DNA of 64,000 bases from Acytostelium subglobosum LB1 (taxonomy: Eukaryota > Evosea > Eumycetozoa > Acytosteliales > Acytosteliaceae), in contig NW_012236531.1 of the NCBI RefSeq assembly GCF_000787575.1, positions 1,573,396-1,637,395 on the forward strand, in the 5' to 3' direction. The notes under the pieces are model-generated. The model searched no databases, was not told the origin of the DNA, and worked only from the letters and a program-made list of their open reading frames with translations. Numbering within the stretch: position 1 is the stretch's first letter; each line of letters begins with the position of its first letter. The position numbers were made by a program, and so were the translations under genes. Shown here piece after piece: positions 32,538-43,570 of the stretch.

Positions 32538-33452
32538 TTAGAAGGTTCTTGATGCCTTGAGTTTGGTAAGATCTGGAGCAATGTAGCTTGGGTTGTCGAT
32601 GACATCGAATCTCTCTCTCAACAACACTCTGAAGACAAAGGCGGCGATGATTGCACCGGTGATTGGACCCAACCAGTAGATCCAATGTGAGTGCCAGTTA
32701 CCTCCGACGATCGATGGTCCCAAAGATCTGACTGGGTTCAAACAGCCACCAGTGAATGGCCAAGCGATGGCAACACCTACGAACAAGGCCATACCAATTG
32801 CGAATGGAGCCTAATATTGTGTTTGTTGTTAATATATGATCATGATTGAGTTTACTCTATCAATTTACATTCAACTTACAATTCTAGTAATCTTAAGATC
32901 CCATGTGTTGAAGATGGATGTACCGAGCACGATCATACACAAGAAGGCAGTGGCAACCATTTCGAAGAGGAAACCGTGTCCGGTGGAGACGTGTGGTCCG
33001 AGCATGACGTTGCCAAGACTCTGTTGGTAGGGCCATGGAATGCAAGCCTTGATGATACCAGCACCGGCGATGGCACCGGCCACTTGCGCAGCAATGTAAC
33101 CGAGGGCATTGAGGAAACCGATGCAGCCAGAGAACAAGTTCGCCACGGTAATGGCAGGGTTGAGATTACAACCTGAGATACCGGCGATGGACCAGATGAG
33201 AGCGGCCAGGGCCAGACCCTGGATGGTGGCAATAAGGAAGATAACGGCAGCCTTGTCACCGTTGGCGGGGTACAGTGCGGTCATGACGGAGCCACACACA
33301 AAGAATATGAGGAACATCGTGCCCAGGAACTCGGCAATCATACCCTTAATCAGCTTCTTGCGGCGACTGATAGGTACACGCACCTTGAGCTTGGTTGGAT
33401 CACGCTTCGGGTCATATGTGATCAATCGAATGAATGGTGGAAACTTTGTCAT
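32538..33452 (-). CDS. aquaporin / MIP-family channel
   Basis: A membrane channel for water or small solutes. Two exons (33452-32880, 32810-32538) encode 281 residues with six membrane spans. The first half-helix motif is GCNLNPAITVA; the second is GGCLNPVRSLGPS, i.e. NPV in place of the usual NPA, while the Arg of the selectivity filter is kept. The cytosolic N-terminus is basic and long (RRKKLIKG before helix 1), which in other dictyostelid aquaporins can gate the pore. The C-terminal tail is short. The intron falls between helix 4 and the second half of the protein. Alu-like codon preference for GGC/GCC shows in the plus-strand complement. Substrate specificity cannot be told from sequence alone. 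Confidence 0.94.
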
Positions 33453-34559
33453 CTTATAATCTTGGGTTAATTGATTGGTTGGTTGGTTGTCTTTTGTTTG
33501 TTGTTTGAATAATGGTCACTAGACACCAAAGAGGAACTTAATAGTACTTGTAATGTATAGTAGATAGTAGTTAACTATGTGACTAGTTAGCTAACTATAA
33601 AGTAGTAGTTATAGAGATAGTAATTGTAAAGTAAAGGGTAGATGTTGTTATGACTTGACTTAAGTTGGTTTGAATTGTAATTATCTGTAGTCTACGTAGT
33701 CTATCGTTGTTGGTGTTGCTGGTGCTGTCTGGATGTCTCTGGATGTCAACACCACAACACAACACACTTCATTCAAGTTAGTCAAGTCCGTCAGTCAGTC
33801 GGCAGGATCATCAGCATTGCACCACCACTTCATTGTTTGATATATCAATTATCCATCGTTCATTGCTATGTTCACATTAACACAACACACTTATTATTAT
33901 GTGTATGTTTATGTAATATATAAGTAATAAGTATATACACATACACACAATAGATAACATCGATGTTATTTGGATGTGGTGTTGTTGGCGCGTTCTAATC
34001 GAGACCAAGACGAATAATTTCACCCGATCGGATACTTCATCCTGTTTGTGTTTGTTTGTTGTTGTGGTTGTTGTGTGTGTTTGAATGAATGAGAAAGAAT
34101 AATTTAAATGAATTAATATGTCGGTGTGAATGTGTGAAGAGTCAGGTGAGCAGAGTGTGGAGGAGGGAAGAACGATTGTTCATCCTCTCCCTCTTTCCCA
34201 CTCTCCCTCTCTCATTAACACTAATACAGCACTATTCACTCATACACTCATACACACTCATACACTCATATACATATATAGTCATATACATATAATCGTA
34301 TTCATTCACACATACTCATACACAGTCTCGACTTCACCATCGGAACATACACTTACACATACACACATACACCAACAACCAGGTTTGATCCCCAAACGTT
34401 GTGTGTGCACTTGTTACAGACGAAGTAGATTGATTGTGCCTGCCTTGCAAATCAATCACATCAACTCAAATAACCATTAATCAATCAATCAATCAAACAA
34501 TCAAACAGATACTCTCACTCTCATCATAGAGATAAAATATATATACTAAAGGATAGAGG
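33453..34559. other. 1.1-kb divergent promoter spacer
   Basis: Separates the aquaporin and sulfate-transporter genes, which run away from each other. It holds AGTTAGTTAG words around 33560, a CATACACTCATA repeat around 34237-34280, and TCAATCAATCAA at 34478-34495. Open frames inside are translations of these repeats. Confidence 0.55.
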
Positions 34560-36887
34560 ATGGAAGAGGACAAGGAGACAACAGACTGGATGCACCAGTC
34601 ACAGTCAAATGCAGCGGATAGGTCACATTACTTTGTACCAATGCCAGAGGAGGATGACAATGAGGATAAGTTCTTGACAAAGGAAGAGCTGACCAACCCA
34701 AAGGAGTTGGTAAAGGCAGTCAGGACAAGACTTCCACTTTATGTACCAATAGTTAATGTATGTGTTTAGTTGAACAACTTATATCATGATGAAGGGAAGG
34801 TTACTAATAATGCATTGTTTAAAATATAGTGGATAAGATCATATTCGAAACAGGATTTAGTAGGTGATGTATTATCTTCGATCACTGTGGCTACGATGTT
34901 GGTTCCACAGGCACTGGCCTATGCGATACTTGCTGGATTCAAGAACCCAATCATTGGATTATACTCTGGTTGGTTACCCTTGGTCATATACGCATTCATG
35001 GGCAGTTGCAAGTGAGTTAGCTTAGGATGCTGGACGACATGTTACGTGAAGCACATCACTCACATCAACTCAATCACTCCATTATCATATAGACAACTTG
35101 CAGTTGGACCCGAGGCATTGCTTTCAGTATTGCTTGGAACGATATTGTTGGATGAACCAGATGATGCGACAAAGATTGAGACGGCACATGCACTGGCATT
35201 CTTGGTGGGCTGCGTCAGTTTCTTGTTTGGATTGATTCAGTTTGGATTCATGGGATCGATCATTTCTAGATGGGTTCTGTCTGGATTTATCAACGCCGTG
35301 GCACTGATCATCGCCATCTCACAGCTGGAAGCACTGATTGGTATTGACTTTGGACTGCACGAAGCAGGCCCCTATCAGAAGTTCTGGTATGCAATCACAC
35401 ATTTGGGCGAAGCCGATAAGGCGACCATACTTCTCTCGCTTGGATGCGTTCTGTTCTTGTTGGCCATGCGTGTACTCAAGGGTGTGCTTGTCAGTCGCGG
35501 CTTCAAGAATGCCAAGTACATCCCCGACATCCTGTTGGTGGTCATCATCTCCATCCTCATCACCTGGCTCGCCGACCTCCAAAACCATGGCGTCCAAATT
35601 CTCGGACACTTCCAAGGTGGATTCCCTATACCAGCGTTCCCCAGGTTCGATTTAGAGTATGTCTTTTCATTCATTCGTTCAATCAATCAATCATTCATGC
35701 CCTAACCCCAACCCTTACCGCACGATAGCCAACTAAGGAGATTGCTACCTCAAGCAATATTGATTGTTATTGTTGGATTTGTCGAAGCGACGGCTGTGTC
35801 CAAGGGCTTGGCCACCAAGCACAATTACTCAATCAGCTCCAATCGTGAGCTTGTTGCATTTGGCACGGCAAACATACTGGGCTCCATCTTCCAAACGTAC
35901 CCAGTGTTTGCGTCAATCCCTAGAACTAGCATCCAAGACTCGTCTGGCTCCAGGACATGTCTCTCGGGATTCCTCACCTCGTGTCTGCTGCTCTTCACCT
36001 GTATCTTCTTGACAAAGCTTTTTGTCTATCTACCCAAGGCCACGATGGCATCGATCATCTTTGTGGCAGCCTTTGGTCTGTTGGAGATCCACGAGGTGAT
36101 CTTTTTGTGGAAGACCCGATCATGGTACGACTTTGCCCAGTTCATGGTCGCGCTGCTGGCCACCTTCATCCTTGAGGTCGAGGTTGGCGTCATGGTCTCA
36201 ATTGGCATGTGCATCTTCCTCGTTCTCAGACACTCGTCGTCACCACACGTCTACAGTGTGATGGGTCGTGTGCCAGGCACCAACCGTTTCAAGGACGTCT
36301 CCAAGTTCCCCGAAGCCGAACCAATCGAGGGCATCCTGCTCATCCGTATCGACGAGGTGCTCTACTTTGCCAACATCTCTCAGTTCAAACAGCTGCTGGC
36401 CGAGATCGAGAAGATGATGGACAAGTCAGCGATCGAAGCAGGCAGTGGCGGCACGCCACTCCAATCAATCATCATCAACATTGTCAACATCCCAGCGGTG
36501 GACGCCAGTGCCCTGCTGACGATCCAAGAGATGGTGGAAGCATATCACAAGCGAAATGTCAAGGTGGCCTTTGTCCAGATGTCCGAGAAGATCAGGGATT
36601 CATTCAAGAAGTCCGGTCTGTACGACCTGATCACGCCACAACTCATTTTCGAGTCCAACTACGAGGCCGTCACCTATCTGGAGAATAACACTGGCCACAA
36701 TGCCAACGAGCTGCATGGCGATGGCGGCATTGGCAGTGGTGAGGGCGTACACTCGTCATCTTTGCTCAAGTCAAGTGGATACTTTGAGGAGGAGCAACTC
36801 AATGGCGCCATTGTCAACGATGGCATCAGAATGGATGACTTCTCCGATCCCGACTCTGATGAGTTCATCTCTAGCAGAGGTAAATAA
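34560..36887 (+). CDS. SulP/SLC26-type sulfate or anion transporter
   Basis: A secondary anion transporter of the SulP family. Exons 34560-34757, 34830-35011, 35093-35656 and 35729-36887 give 700 residues. The N-terminus is acidic and cytosolic (EEDDNEDKFLTKEEL). The family signature begins in exon 2 (DLVGDVLSSITVATMLVPQA, then LAYAILAG...GLYSGWLP) and continues with KQLAVGPEALLSVLLG. Around a dozen membrane spans follow. The C-terminal STAS domain starts near residue 510 (GILLIRIDEVLYFANISQFK) and includes the NIVNIPAVDASALLTIQEM phosphate-binding-like loop. The tail is acidic and serine rich (DDFSDPDSDEF). The exon 3/4 junction is forced by family sequence (DLD-QLRRLLPQAILI). It may supply sulfate for the sulfur pathway that also includes cystathionine beta-synthase at the right end, but no physical link is implied. 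Confidence 0.93.
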
Positions 36888-37027
36888 TAATAGTAATAGT
36901 AATACGATCAAACAAACACACACATATACAAGATGATATAATATAAGTAAAGATGAAGGACTGGCCCAGGCAATATGTGGCAGTCTTCGACGACACGCCA
37001 GGAGCCTTCCTGGCATGTCAGTTATTA

Positions 37028-39594
37028 TTATTCGAACTTGGAAACAAGCAATCTGGTTACTGACCACACGGACTTGAAACAGGCAGTGAGGTAGTGATGA
37101 TGGAACTGAATGGCTCGAGGTATTTCGCCAAGATCTGCCTCATTCATCTTGAGCAGACATCCTTTGGACATTGCCTCTTGCTGCATATCAGTGATCAGCT
37201 TTGATTTGTTGGATGCCAGTCTACGTTGCCAGTAGTCAAACAATGGTGGATAGTGATCGCCTACATTCTCCATCTCTAACAGTTGTAATTCGTAAGCGTA
37301 GCGCGATGTCAACAGGTCCACGGCGTCCTTGGACAGATTTGGTATGTCGCTGTGATCGGGTGAAGATGGTGCCTTTGTCGAGGAGTGTCCATTGACGAAT
37401 CCTCTTTGGCCAAGTGTGCCCAACAGTGCTTGGTATCGAGCTTCCAACAGGAATGGGTTGTGAGCGAATGTGGCCAGGGCGCCCCAAATACGGCTTTCAA
37501 GGTGCACACGCATCAACGCGTACAATTGATGCCAACTGAGTGGTTTGGTCGGTTTGATGTCTCCTTGTTGATAAGGATGGTAGGGTCCAGTGATAGCCTG
37601 AAGGAAGATCAGGCCTCCAGGTCTAACTCTTTGTTTGCACATTTCCAGAAGCATCTGGCTTGTCATGCTCTGATGGAACTCGCCCTCCAGTGACAAGATC
37701 TTGTCGTAGACGACACTCGCCGGTGTCTTGTACTCGACATCATTGTTGGACACAAGTACCACAGTGACCAACTCCTCCAAGTGTGGCCCCTCCTTTTGGA
37801 TCATTGCCAAGAGATGTCGATGATGATGATCATGTCGAGTGATTGCAGTTATCTTGCATCCAATATTCTTGGCTGCGTATAATGTGAATGATCCCCAACC
37901 TGGCTCCAACTCCAGCAAGTGATCGTCCTTGTACAAATTGAGCTTGTCCACAACCAATTGATTGAGACTATTGATATATAATGTGTCAATGTTATCATCT
38001 TCCAATTTACAATTAAAGATATCTCTGTCCTCGCTAGCACCCTCTTGCTTCTCCTTTGTTATTGTCCTGATTTTGTTGGATTGGAATGATTCCAGCGGGT
38101 CAGTATTGGATCAGTCAATCAATCTGAATTGAATACATACTCTAAGTGTCCACAATGAGTCATCATTGAGCCTTGATCCAAGAAGTACTTGCTCATGACA
38201 TTTGGATTGATCATGTGATGTATCCATCCCCATTGGTCATCCGTTTGTTGTTGACTTGACACAGGGTTGGACTTGTGCGCGCGACTCGAAACTGTAAGAT
38301 CGCAAACAAGTGCCAGGAATGATGGCAGATCATCGCAAGTGAATTCATCAGCCATGAATGCCATGCCTAGTGCCTTGGCACTCAGTCCCGGATGCCTGGT
38401 GTGGAAGAGATAGAGCTTTGAGTAGAACTCAAAAGACTTGATGTGTAGAGTGATGGGCTTGGTTGAGTCGGAGTAGAGGTTCTCTGGCACGGGCACCTTG
38501 GCCATCTCGAGGTTGCCGCTGCAGTCAATGGTGGTGGACGTTCCGTCCAGGTTGTGAAACACAAACACGCCCTTGGGGAACGTGGCAAGGTACTCAAACA
38601 GCCACCTCTGGCTGAAGCGCTGTGCCGGCGAGCATTCGATTATGATCGGTGTGTTGTTGGTTGGTGGGTTGGGCTTGGCATAAACTTGTAGTCGCTTGCG
38701 ATAGTGCAGTCGTCCAGCCTCGTACATGATTCGCGGCAATGTAAGCAGCGTTGTGACTGGGTATCCGGTCACCAACCTAAAGAGGTTGGCGTTGCTGAGT
38801 GAAAGTGAGGCGTGGGGCGACCAAAGACGCGTGGACAGTATCATGTTTGTCTCTGAGCATGTGAGCGAGTTTGGCGAGTTCTTGCCGTCCAAGCAGGTAG
38901 AGTCCAACTTTGAGAGCAAGATGATTCGAATGTCAAAGCATGCGCGCGGGTCGGAGAAGCAGAACGTGTACGAGCCATCCAGCGAGTTGAATGGGCTGAC
39001 GTGGAAGTCCTTGTCCTGCACAGCGAACTGGAGGTATCGCTCTCGATTGACTCCACGCTCAAAGTGGCTGTCCTTCTCGCCGCCGTCACCATTCGCGCCA
39101 ACAACGCCCTGTGGCCGCGACGTCACCTGAGGGAAGTACAAATGAGTCTCGCCAAATGTATTGTTGATCTCGACGACCACCTGCAGCAGAATGCCATCAC
39201 GTGCGTAGCAGTAGTAGAAGTTGACTGGGTTGAACTGCATGTTGAGGTAGCGCGGCATCGTTGCCAACTCGACGCGGTCGATCAGATCAACGTCGGCAAT
39301 GTCGGTCGACTTTGATTGATGATCTTTATATCGCTCGATGAGCTTTGTTCGGATGGGTCGAGGTTCGTGCCCCATGTAGTCCGTGTCATAGAGTGCTAGA
39401 GGCCGCAGTTTGTTATGTCCAAACCACATTGAATCCAGTGATCCAGTCTCCAACTCATCCAAGTCCACGACAAAGTAGTATACATCATAGAGGAAGCTAT
39501 GTTTTACGGGGAACTGTCTTGAATGTGTCACTTTTGAAGTGTAATAACGTGACTTGATAGATCTTGTTGTAGTAGTTGTTGTTGGACTTTCCAT
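37028..39594 (-). CDS. fusion protein: DUF1365 domain plus cyclopropane-fatty-acid-synthase-like methyltransferase
   Basis: Two exons (39594-38141, 38066-37028) encode 830 residues. Residues 15-260 are a DUF1365 domain (VTHSRQFPVKHSFLYDVYYF, LYDTDYMG, MPRYLNMQFNPVNFYYCYA, THLYFPQV). From about residue 460 the protein matches cyclopropane-fatty-acyl-phospholipid synthases: NPNVMSKYFLDQGSMMTHCG is the entry segment, then the SAM fold with LLELEPGWGSFTLYAA. The usual glycine-rich loop of that motif (E-x-GCGWG) reads E-x-EPGWG, so SAM binding may be altered. C-terminal to it come RVRPGGLIFLQAITGPYHPY and a final helical part. In bacteria DUF1365 genes are often next to CFA synthase genes, which supports one lipid-modifying pathway. 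The start at 39594 (MESPTT) is favoured over an upstream in-frame ATG at 39789 because the leader between them is unlike coding sequence. Confidence 0.88.
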
Positions 39595-40229
39595 GTTTGA
39601 TTGATTGAGTGATGGGGTGATGAGATGATTCCAGATTGTATGATTGAGTGATGATTGAATGATTAAAGTCCTCAACACAATACCGATATCTGTATCACTC
39701 ACTGTTAGTAATGTTACAATACAATGGTGATCAAAGTATTGCAACTTGACCACCTTGATCAATTTTTTGTTATTTTTGATTTTGATCACTTTTGGTGGTT
39801 GCCCTCATCTTCCAATCAAAAGGAGACTTACAAATAACCATAAATAACCATTTTACTAATACAATAAACTTTATATTTTATTATTAAAGCAATAAAGTTT
39901 GAATGCTACATTAAGTATTCAATAAATAAATTGACTGATATTCAAGTTTGTAATATATAATATATTGTCGTTGATATTTAATCGTTGTCTCAGGAACTTA
40001 CAAATGATCATTTTACTATAACAATATTTTATTGAAATGGATTAATTCCCGGACAATTTAATATGATCTTTCCGGAAGTCTGAAAAAAATATGTAAACTG
40101 GTATTATAAATTTAAATTTATTATTAACCGAGATCTCCTCAAATAAACAATCTACAAAATTGATGAATATGGATATAGGTATCAGACATGTCTGATTTAT
40201 TTAAATATATAAAATATAAATAATTAAAC
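39595..40229. other. very AT-rich spacer
   Basis: From 39790 on, the base composition falls to long A/T runs with no gene-like frames. It may hold the promoter of the DUF1365 fusion gene (right of 39594) and, at its right end, of the micropeptide candidate. Confidence 0.5.
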
Positions 40230-40396
40230 ATGAAGGTAATAACTATATTACTAATATTAGTATTGTTGACCTATTCAACTATATTCATTATTGTTCAAGA
40301 TAGGTATGTTAAAATATCTTCCTTTAATTCTTTCTTTAAAATTAACTAATCATTATTAATAAATATGGAAGTGATGCAAATTCTAATGGAACTTGA
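40230..40396 (+). CDS. candidate 32-residue membrane micropeptide, two exons
   Basis: ATG at 40230 opens MKVITILLILVLLTYSTI, a near-perfect hydrophobic segment, then FIIVQD. A GTATGT donor follows at 40304, and an acceptor ending in GGAAG at 40371 rejoins the frame to give SDANSNGT and a stop at 40396. The peptide is a single hydrophobic helix with a short polar tail, like a signal anchor. The acceptor is weak (AAG rather than TAG/CAG); if the intron is kept, the frame reads on for about 16 residues and stops. No relative is known. Confidence 0.35.
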
Positions 40397-40473
40397 ATAT
40401 ATATAAACTTAACCAAAAGAGTGTTGAAATATATCCTCAACTATCGATTTGGAAAGATTTATCAGAATACTCC

Positions 40474-42172
40474 TTATATTATTGAAGGAATTGACTTTAT
40501 ATGTATGAATCCAGAGTGGATCATTCCTTGGGAGTGTTTGAAGAATATATAATTGGAAATTCGTCTCAGGTTGATGATACCGCTTTGGTTGTGTATGTTC
40601 AGGATAAGTATTGAAGTCGGTAGTCTGTGCTCCTTTATATCCGCAAGTAGCAGTTCTCGATAGCATTGTGGTGGAAGGTCTATGAACGTCAATTCTCGTA
40701 TTGATTGAGGCAAGTCCGAAGGAATGATAGTCCCTCCATTTGAGCTTTGTTCCAATGGATGGTCTGACGATCCCAGACCAATCCTACTGCCACGTAAGGT
40801 GAGATGTTTGACGGATGGAGGGATAAGTCCTTTTGAACATAAGTGCATTCTAAAATCTTTGATGCAAAAATCCAAGGTATCCAGGTCTTTTGGGAAGACC
40901 CTGAATATGGGTGATGAATGGCCAATTACCAACGTTCTAAGAGTGTTGGGCAGTTTATCGAGGTCTAAGCCTGGTTGTTCAGAATACACGCCTGCCACCT
41001 TCAACTCAACCAATCTTGGGAATAGTTCCGAAGTGATTTGAAACAATCTTTGACATTTGATCCGAGCAACTGACAGGTGTGTAAGATTGACAAAAATTGT
41101 GCCAGTTTGGAGATATGCAACGGATGACGAGATGTAGACACTCTTCAAAGTGGTGTGCTGGATAATATGATGGAAGCCAATGCCTAGTGTCAGATCTGTG
41201 AGACTGTGAGGGAGTCCATCTGTAAATGGATGTGCAAAATGTGCCGCTAACTGCACGTTTAGACTTGTGAGTGATTGGGGTAGCCTATCTCCATCCAGAC
41301 GTTGATTGAAATTTGACCCAACAATCAATGTACGCAAAGATGATGGGAGGGTACCGGAAATAATTGGCTGATTGAAATCCCTTCCAAACTTTAACCATTC
41401 CAGACCATTTGGCAGGGTGCCAGGCGCAATGGGNTCGGTTCCACACGGTTGTTGATAAGTCCAAATTCTTTAGGCTGGCGGGGAGCACATCCTTCAAGTC
41501 ATGATCGAGAGGGTCCATAATCTTTAGGTTTGTCAATGTGTCTGGGAAGTACACAGCGTCTTGGTTTCTGTAAACCATGCTTGTGATTGGAATATAGCTA
41601 TGTTGAAGGAGAATTTGTTGAATTTGAATTGATTCCATTGATGTTGGTGATGGAGTAATGATGGATAACTGTGTTACGCCACGCGCAATCAGTTGAGGAA
41701 ACATCTCATCCGTCAACTTCTTCCAAAACTCATGGTTGAATGGCTTCAACAATCCTTCTTCGATAGTGACCGAGTTGATATTGTTGGGTAATGTTGTTGA
41801 AATTGATGTCAATGTTGATGTTGATGTTGATGTTGATCTCATTGACTGAGGTGAGGTAAGATCAATCATAAGATCATAACCTGGTACAACTAAATAAGGA
41901 TGACTATGTATACATAGATCAAGAGATTTTAGATTTACAACTTGATCATGGATTATTTGTACATAGGACTTTAGATGTGAATATAGTTTAGTATGATTAT
42001 GTATTATAACTGTACGTGTTGGTAATGTCTTTGTATTCAAACGTATATAATTTTGTCTTTGTTCAAACAATCGTTTAGATACCAATGACAACATGAACTG
42101 ATCTACATTATCATCTAGTTTAATAACAATATATCTAAGTGCTATTATAGGTAATTCATCTAGTTGTACCAT
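40474..42172 (-). CDS. F-box-like FNIP-repeat protein, with an N-associated frame slip
   Basis: The reading begins at 42172 (MVQLDELPIIALRYIVIKLD, then LVSKRLFEQR, the F-box-like start shared with the genes at 12254, 13922 and 27134). FNIP units follow (LPASLKNLDL, LPNGLEWLKFGRDFNQPI, LPSSLRTLIVGSNFNQRL, LPQSLTSLNVQLAAHFAHPF, LPHSLTDLTLG, LPNTLRTLVIG). The frame changes exactly at the undetermined base 41434; removing that one position gives a continuous 565-residue protein, so the break is almost surely a sequencing artefact. The C-terminus aligns with the sister genes (RRISNYIFF, HSGFIHI) but stops earlier and lacks the CaaX tail. The upstream neighbour at 42376 is divergent, 203 bp away. 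Confidence 0.8.
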
Positions 42173-42375
42173 TATTATTACAAGTTATTACAAGTTGTAT
42201 AAGTGTGTATTTGATTGAATGGGACCCAAATCATCAAAAGGCACAAACTCTGAAATTTTTGTTTGAACATCGTTTTTCGTCATTCATTCATTCATTTGTT
42301 GTACATTCATAAGTATAACTTGTCAATCAATTATTACATTAATATACATATATAGATAAAGATATCTAGAGTGAG

Positions 42376-43386
42376 ATGGAGAATGATAATATAGTAGAAA
42401 TTGAGGATGATGAGGGACAGGTAAAGGTTATTGATACTTTAGCACAAGAGAATGATGATCAAGATGATGATCAGGAGAAGTCAACAGATATACTTCCAAA
42501 TCAAACATTATACGTTAGCAACCTTGCAGAGAAACCTTCAAAGACAAGTATGTTCACTGTTCAATCTTCTAAGACTCAATCAACTCGACTTTACTGATTG
42601 ACTGACTCGACCTCATCACATCAATGATCAATCAATCACAAACAGAACTCACCGAACAACTATATAGTCTATGTACAAGATATGGATCGATATTGGATAT
42701 CGTAGTCTCAAAGAAACAGAAGTTGCGAGGTCAAGCATTCATTGTATTCAAAGATATAACAGCTGCGTCAAACGCACTGAGGGAGCTCAATGGCTTTGAC
42801 CTCCTAGGTCGACCAATGGTAAACTTTACATTCAATCATCATCATCATCATCATTACACCTACTAACGCGACGCCGTTCAATCAAACATTAATAGAGAGT
42901 AGCATATTGTAAGACAAAGTCTGATGCAGTGTCAAAGTTGGACGGTACATACATGGAGAAGAAGAGAGAGAGAGAGACAAACAAAGAGAAGAAGAAGGTC
43001 AAGAAGCAGGATACAAAGAAGCCACCTAGACCAAGGCCGGCAACCACACCAGCCGCCAACACACTTCAACCAAGAGACGAACCACCCAACAGGATATTGT
43101 TTATTGAGAACCTACCAGACAAGTGCGAGACCGTTATGATACAGATGTTGTTCTCACAGTATGTTGAGTTATTCATTCATTCAGTCAATCGAGCATAGTA
43201 TACTAACCCAAGACACTCCACAATAGATTCCAAGGATTCCAAACAGTCAACATGCCAACAGCAAAGAAGGGCATTGCCTTTGTCGAGTTTGATGATGAGG
43301 TCAAGTCTGGTGTTGCGATGAATCATTTGCAAGGCTTCAAGGTCCTGCCTGAGAAGCCAATGGTCATCTCATATGCTGCGCAATAA
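42376..43386 (+). CDS. U1A/U2B''-type snRNP protein with two RRM domains
   Basis: A spliceosomal RNA-binding protein of the U1A/U2B''/SNF family, which binds U1 or U2 snRNA stem-loops. Exons 42376-42547, 42646-42818, 42896-43158 and 43227-43386 give 255 residues. An acidic leader of about 40 residues precedes RRM1 (TLYVSNLAEKPSKTKLTEQL as RNP2 region; QKLRGQAFIVFKDITAASNA as RNP1 region; GRPMRVAYCKTKSDAVSKLD, diagnostic of the family). A Lys/Arg/Glu linker follows (KKRERETNKEKKKVKK). RRM2 starts PPNRILFIENLPDKCE and ends with KGIAFVEFDDEVKSGVAMNH and PMVISYAAQ, again family-typical. The acidic leader is not seen in the human proteins. I cannot tell whether it serves U1, U2 or, as in flies, both. 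Confidence 0.93.
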
Positions 43387-43570
43387 CACTTTATTGGTCG
43401 AACCATCGATGTGGACTTACTCGCTTGAATCATTCATTCGATCAATCGCACACTGACAGTGGACAAGACGAACGCACATATATACACGTGATCACGGTTG
43501 ATTGAACAAACACAGGTAACAACAAGGAATAACATGTCGACATGTATCTGTATCAACGATCAGACTCTGT

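Noticed and set aside
34089-34480. Two overlapping frames upstream of the sulfate transporter
   Set aside because: They read through ACACTCAT and TACACAT repeats and show no coding character.
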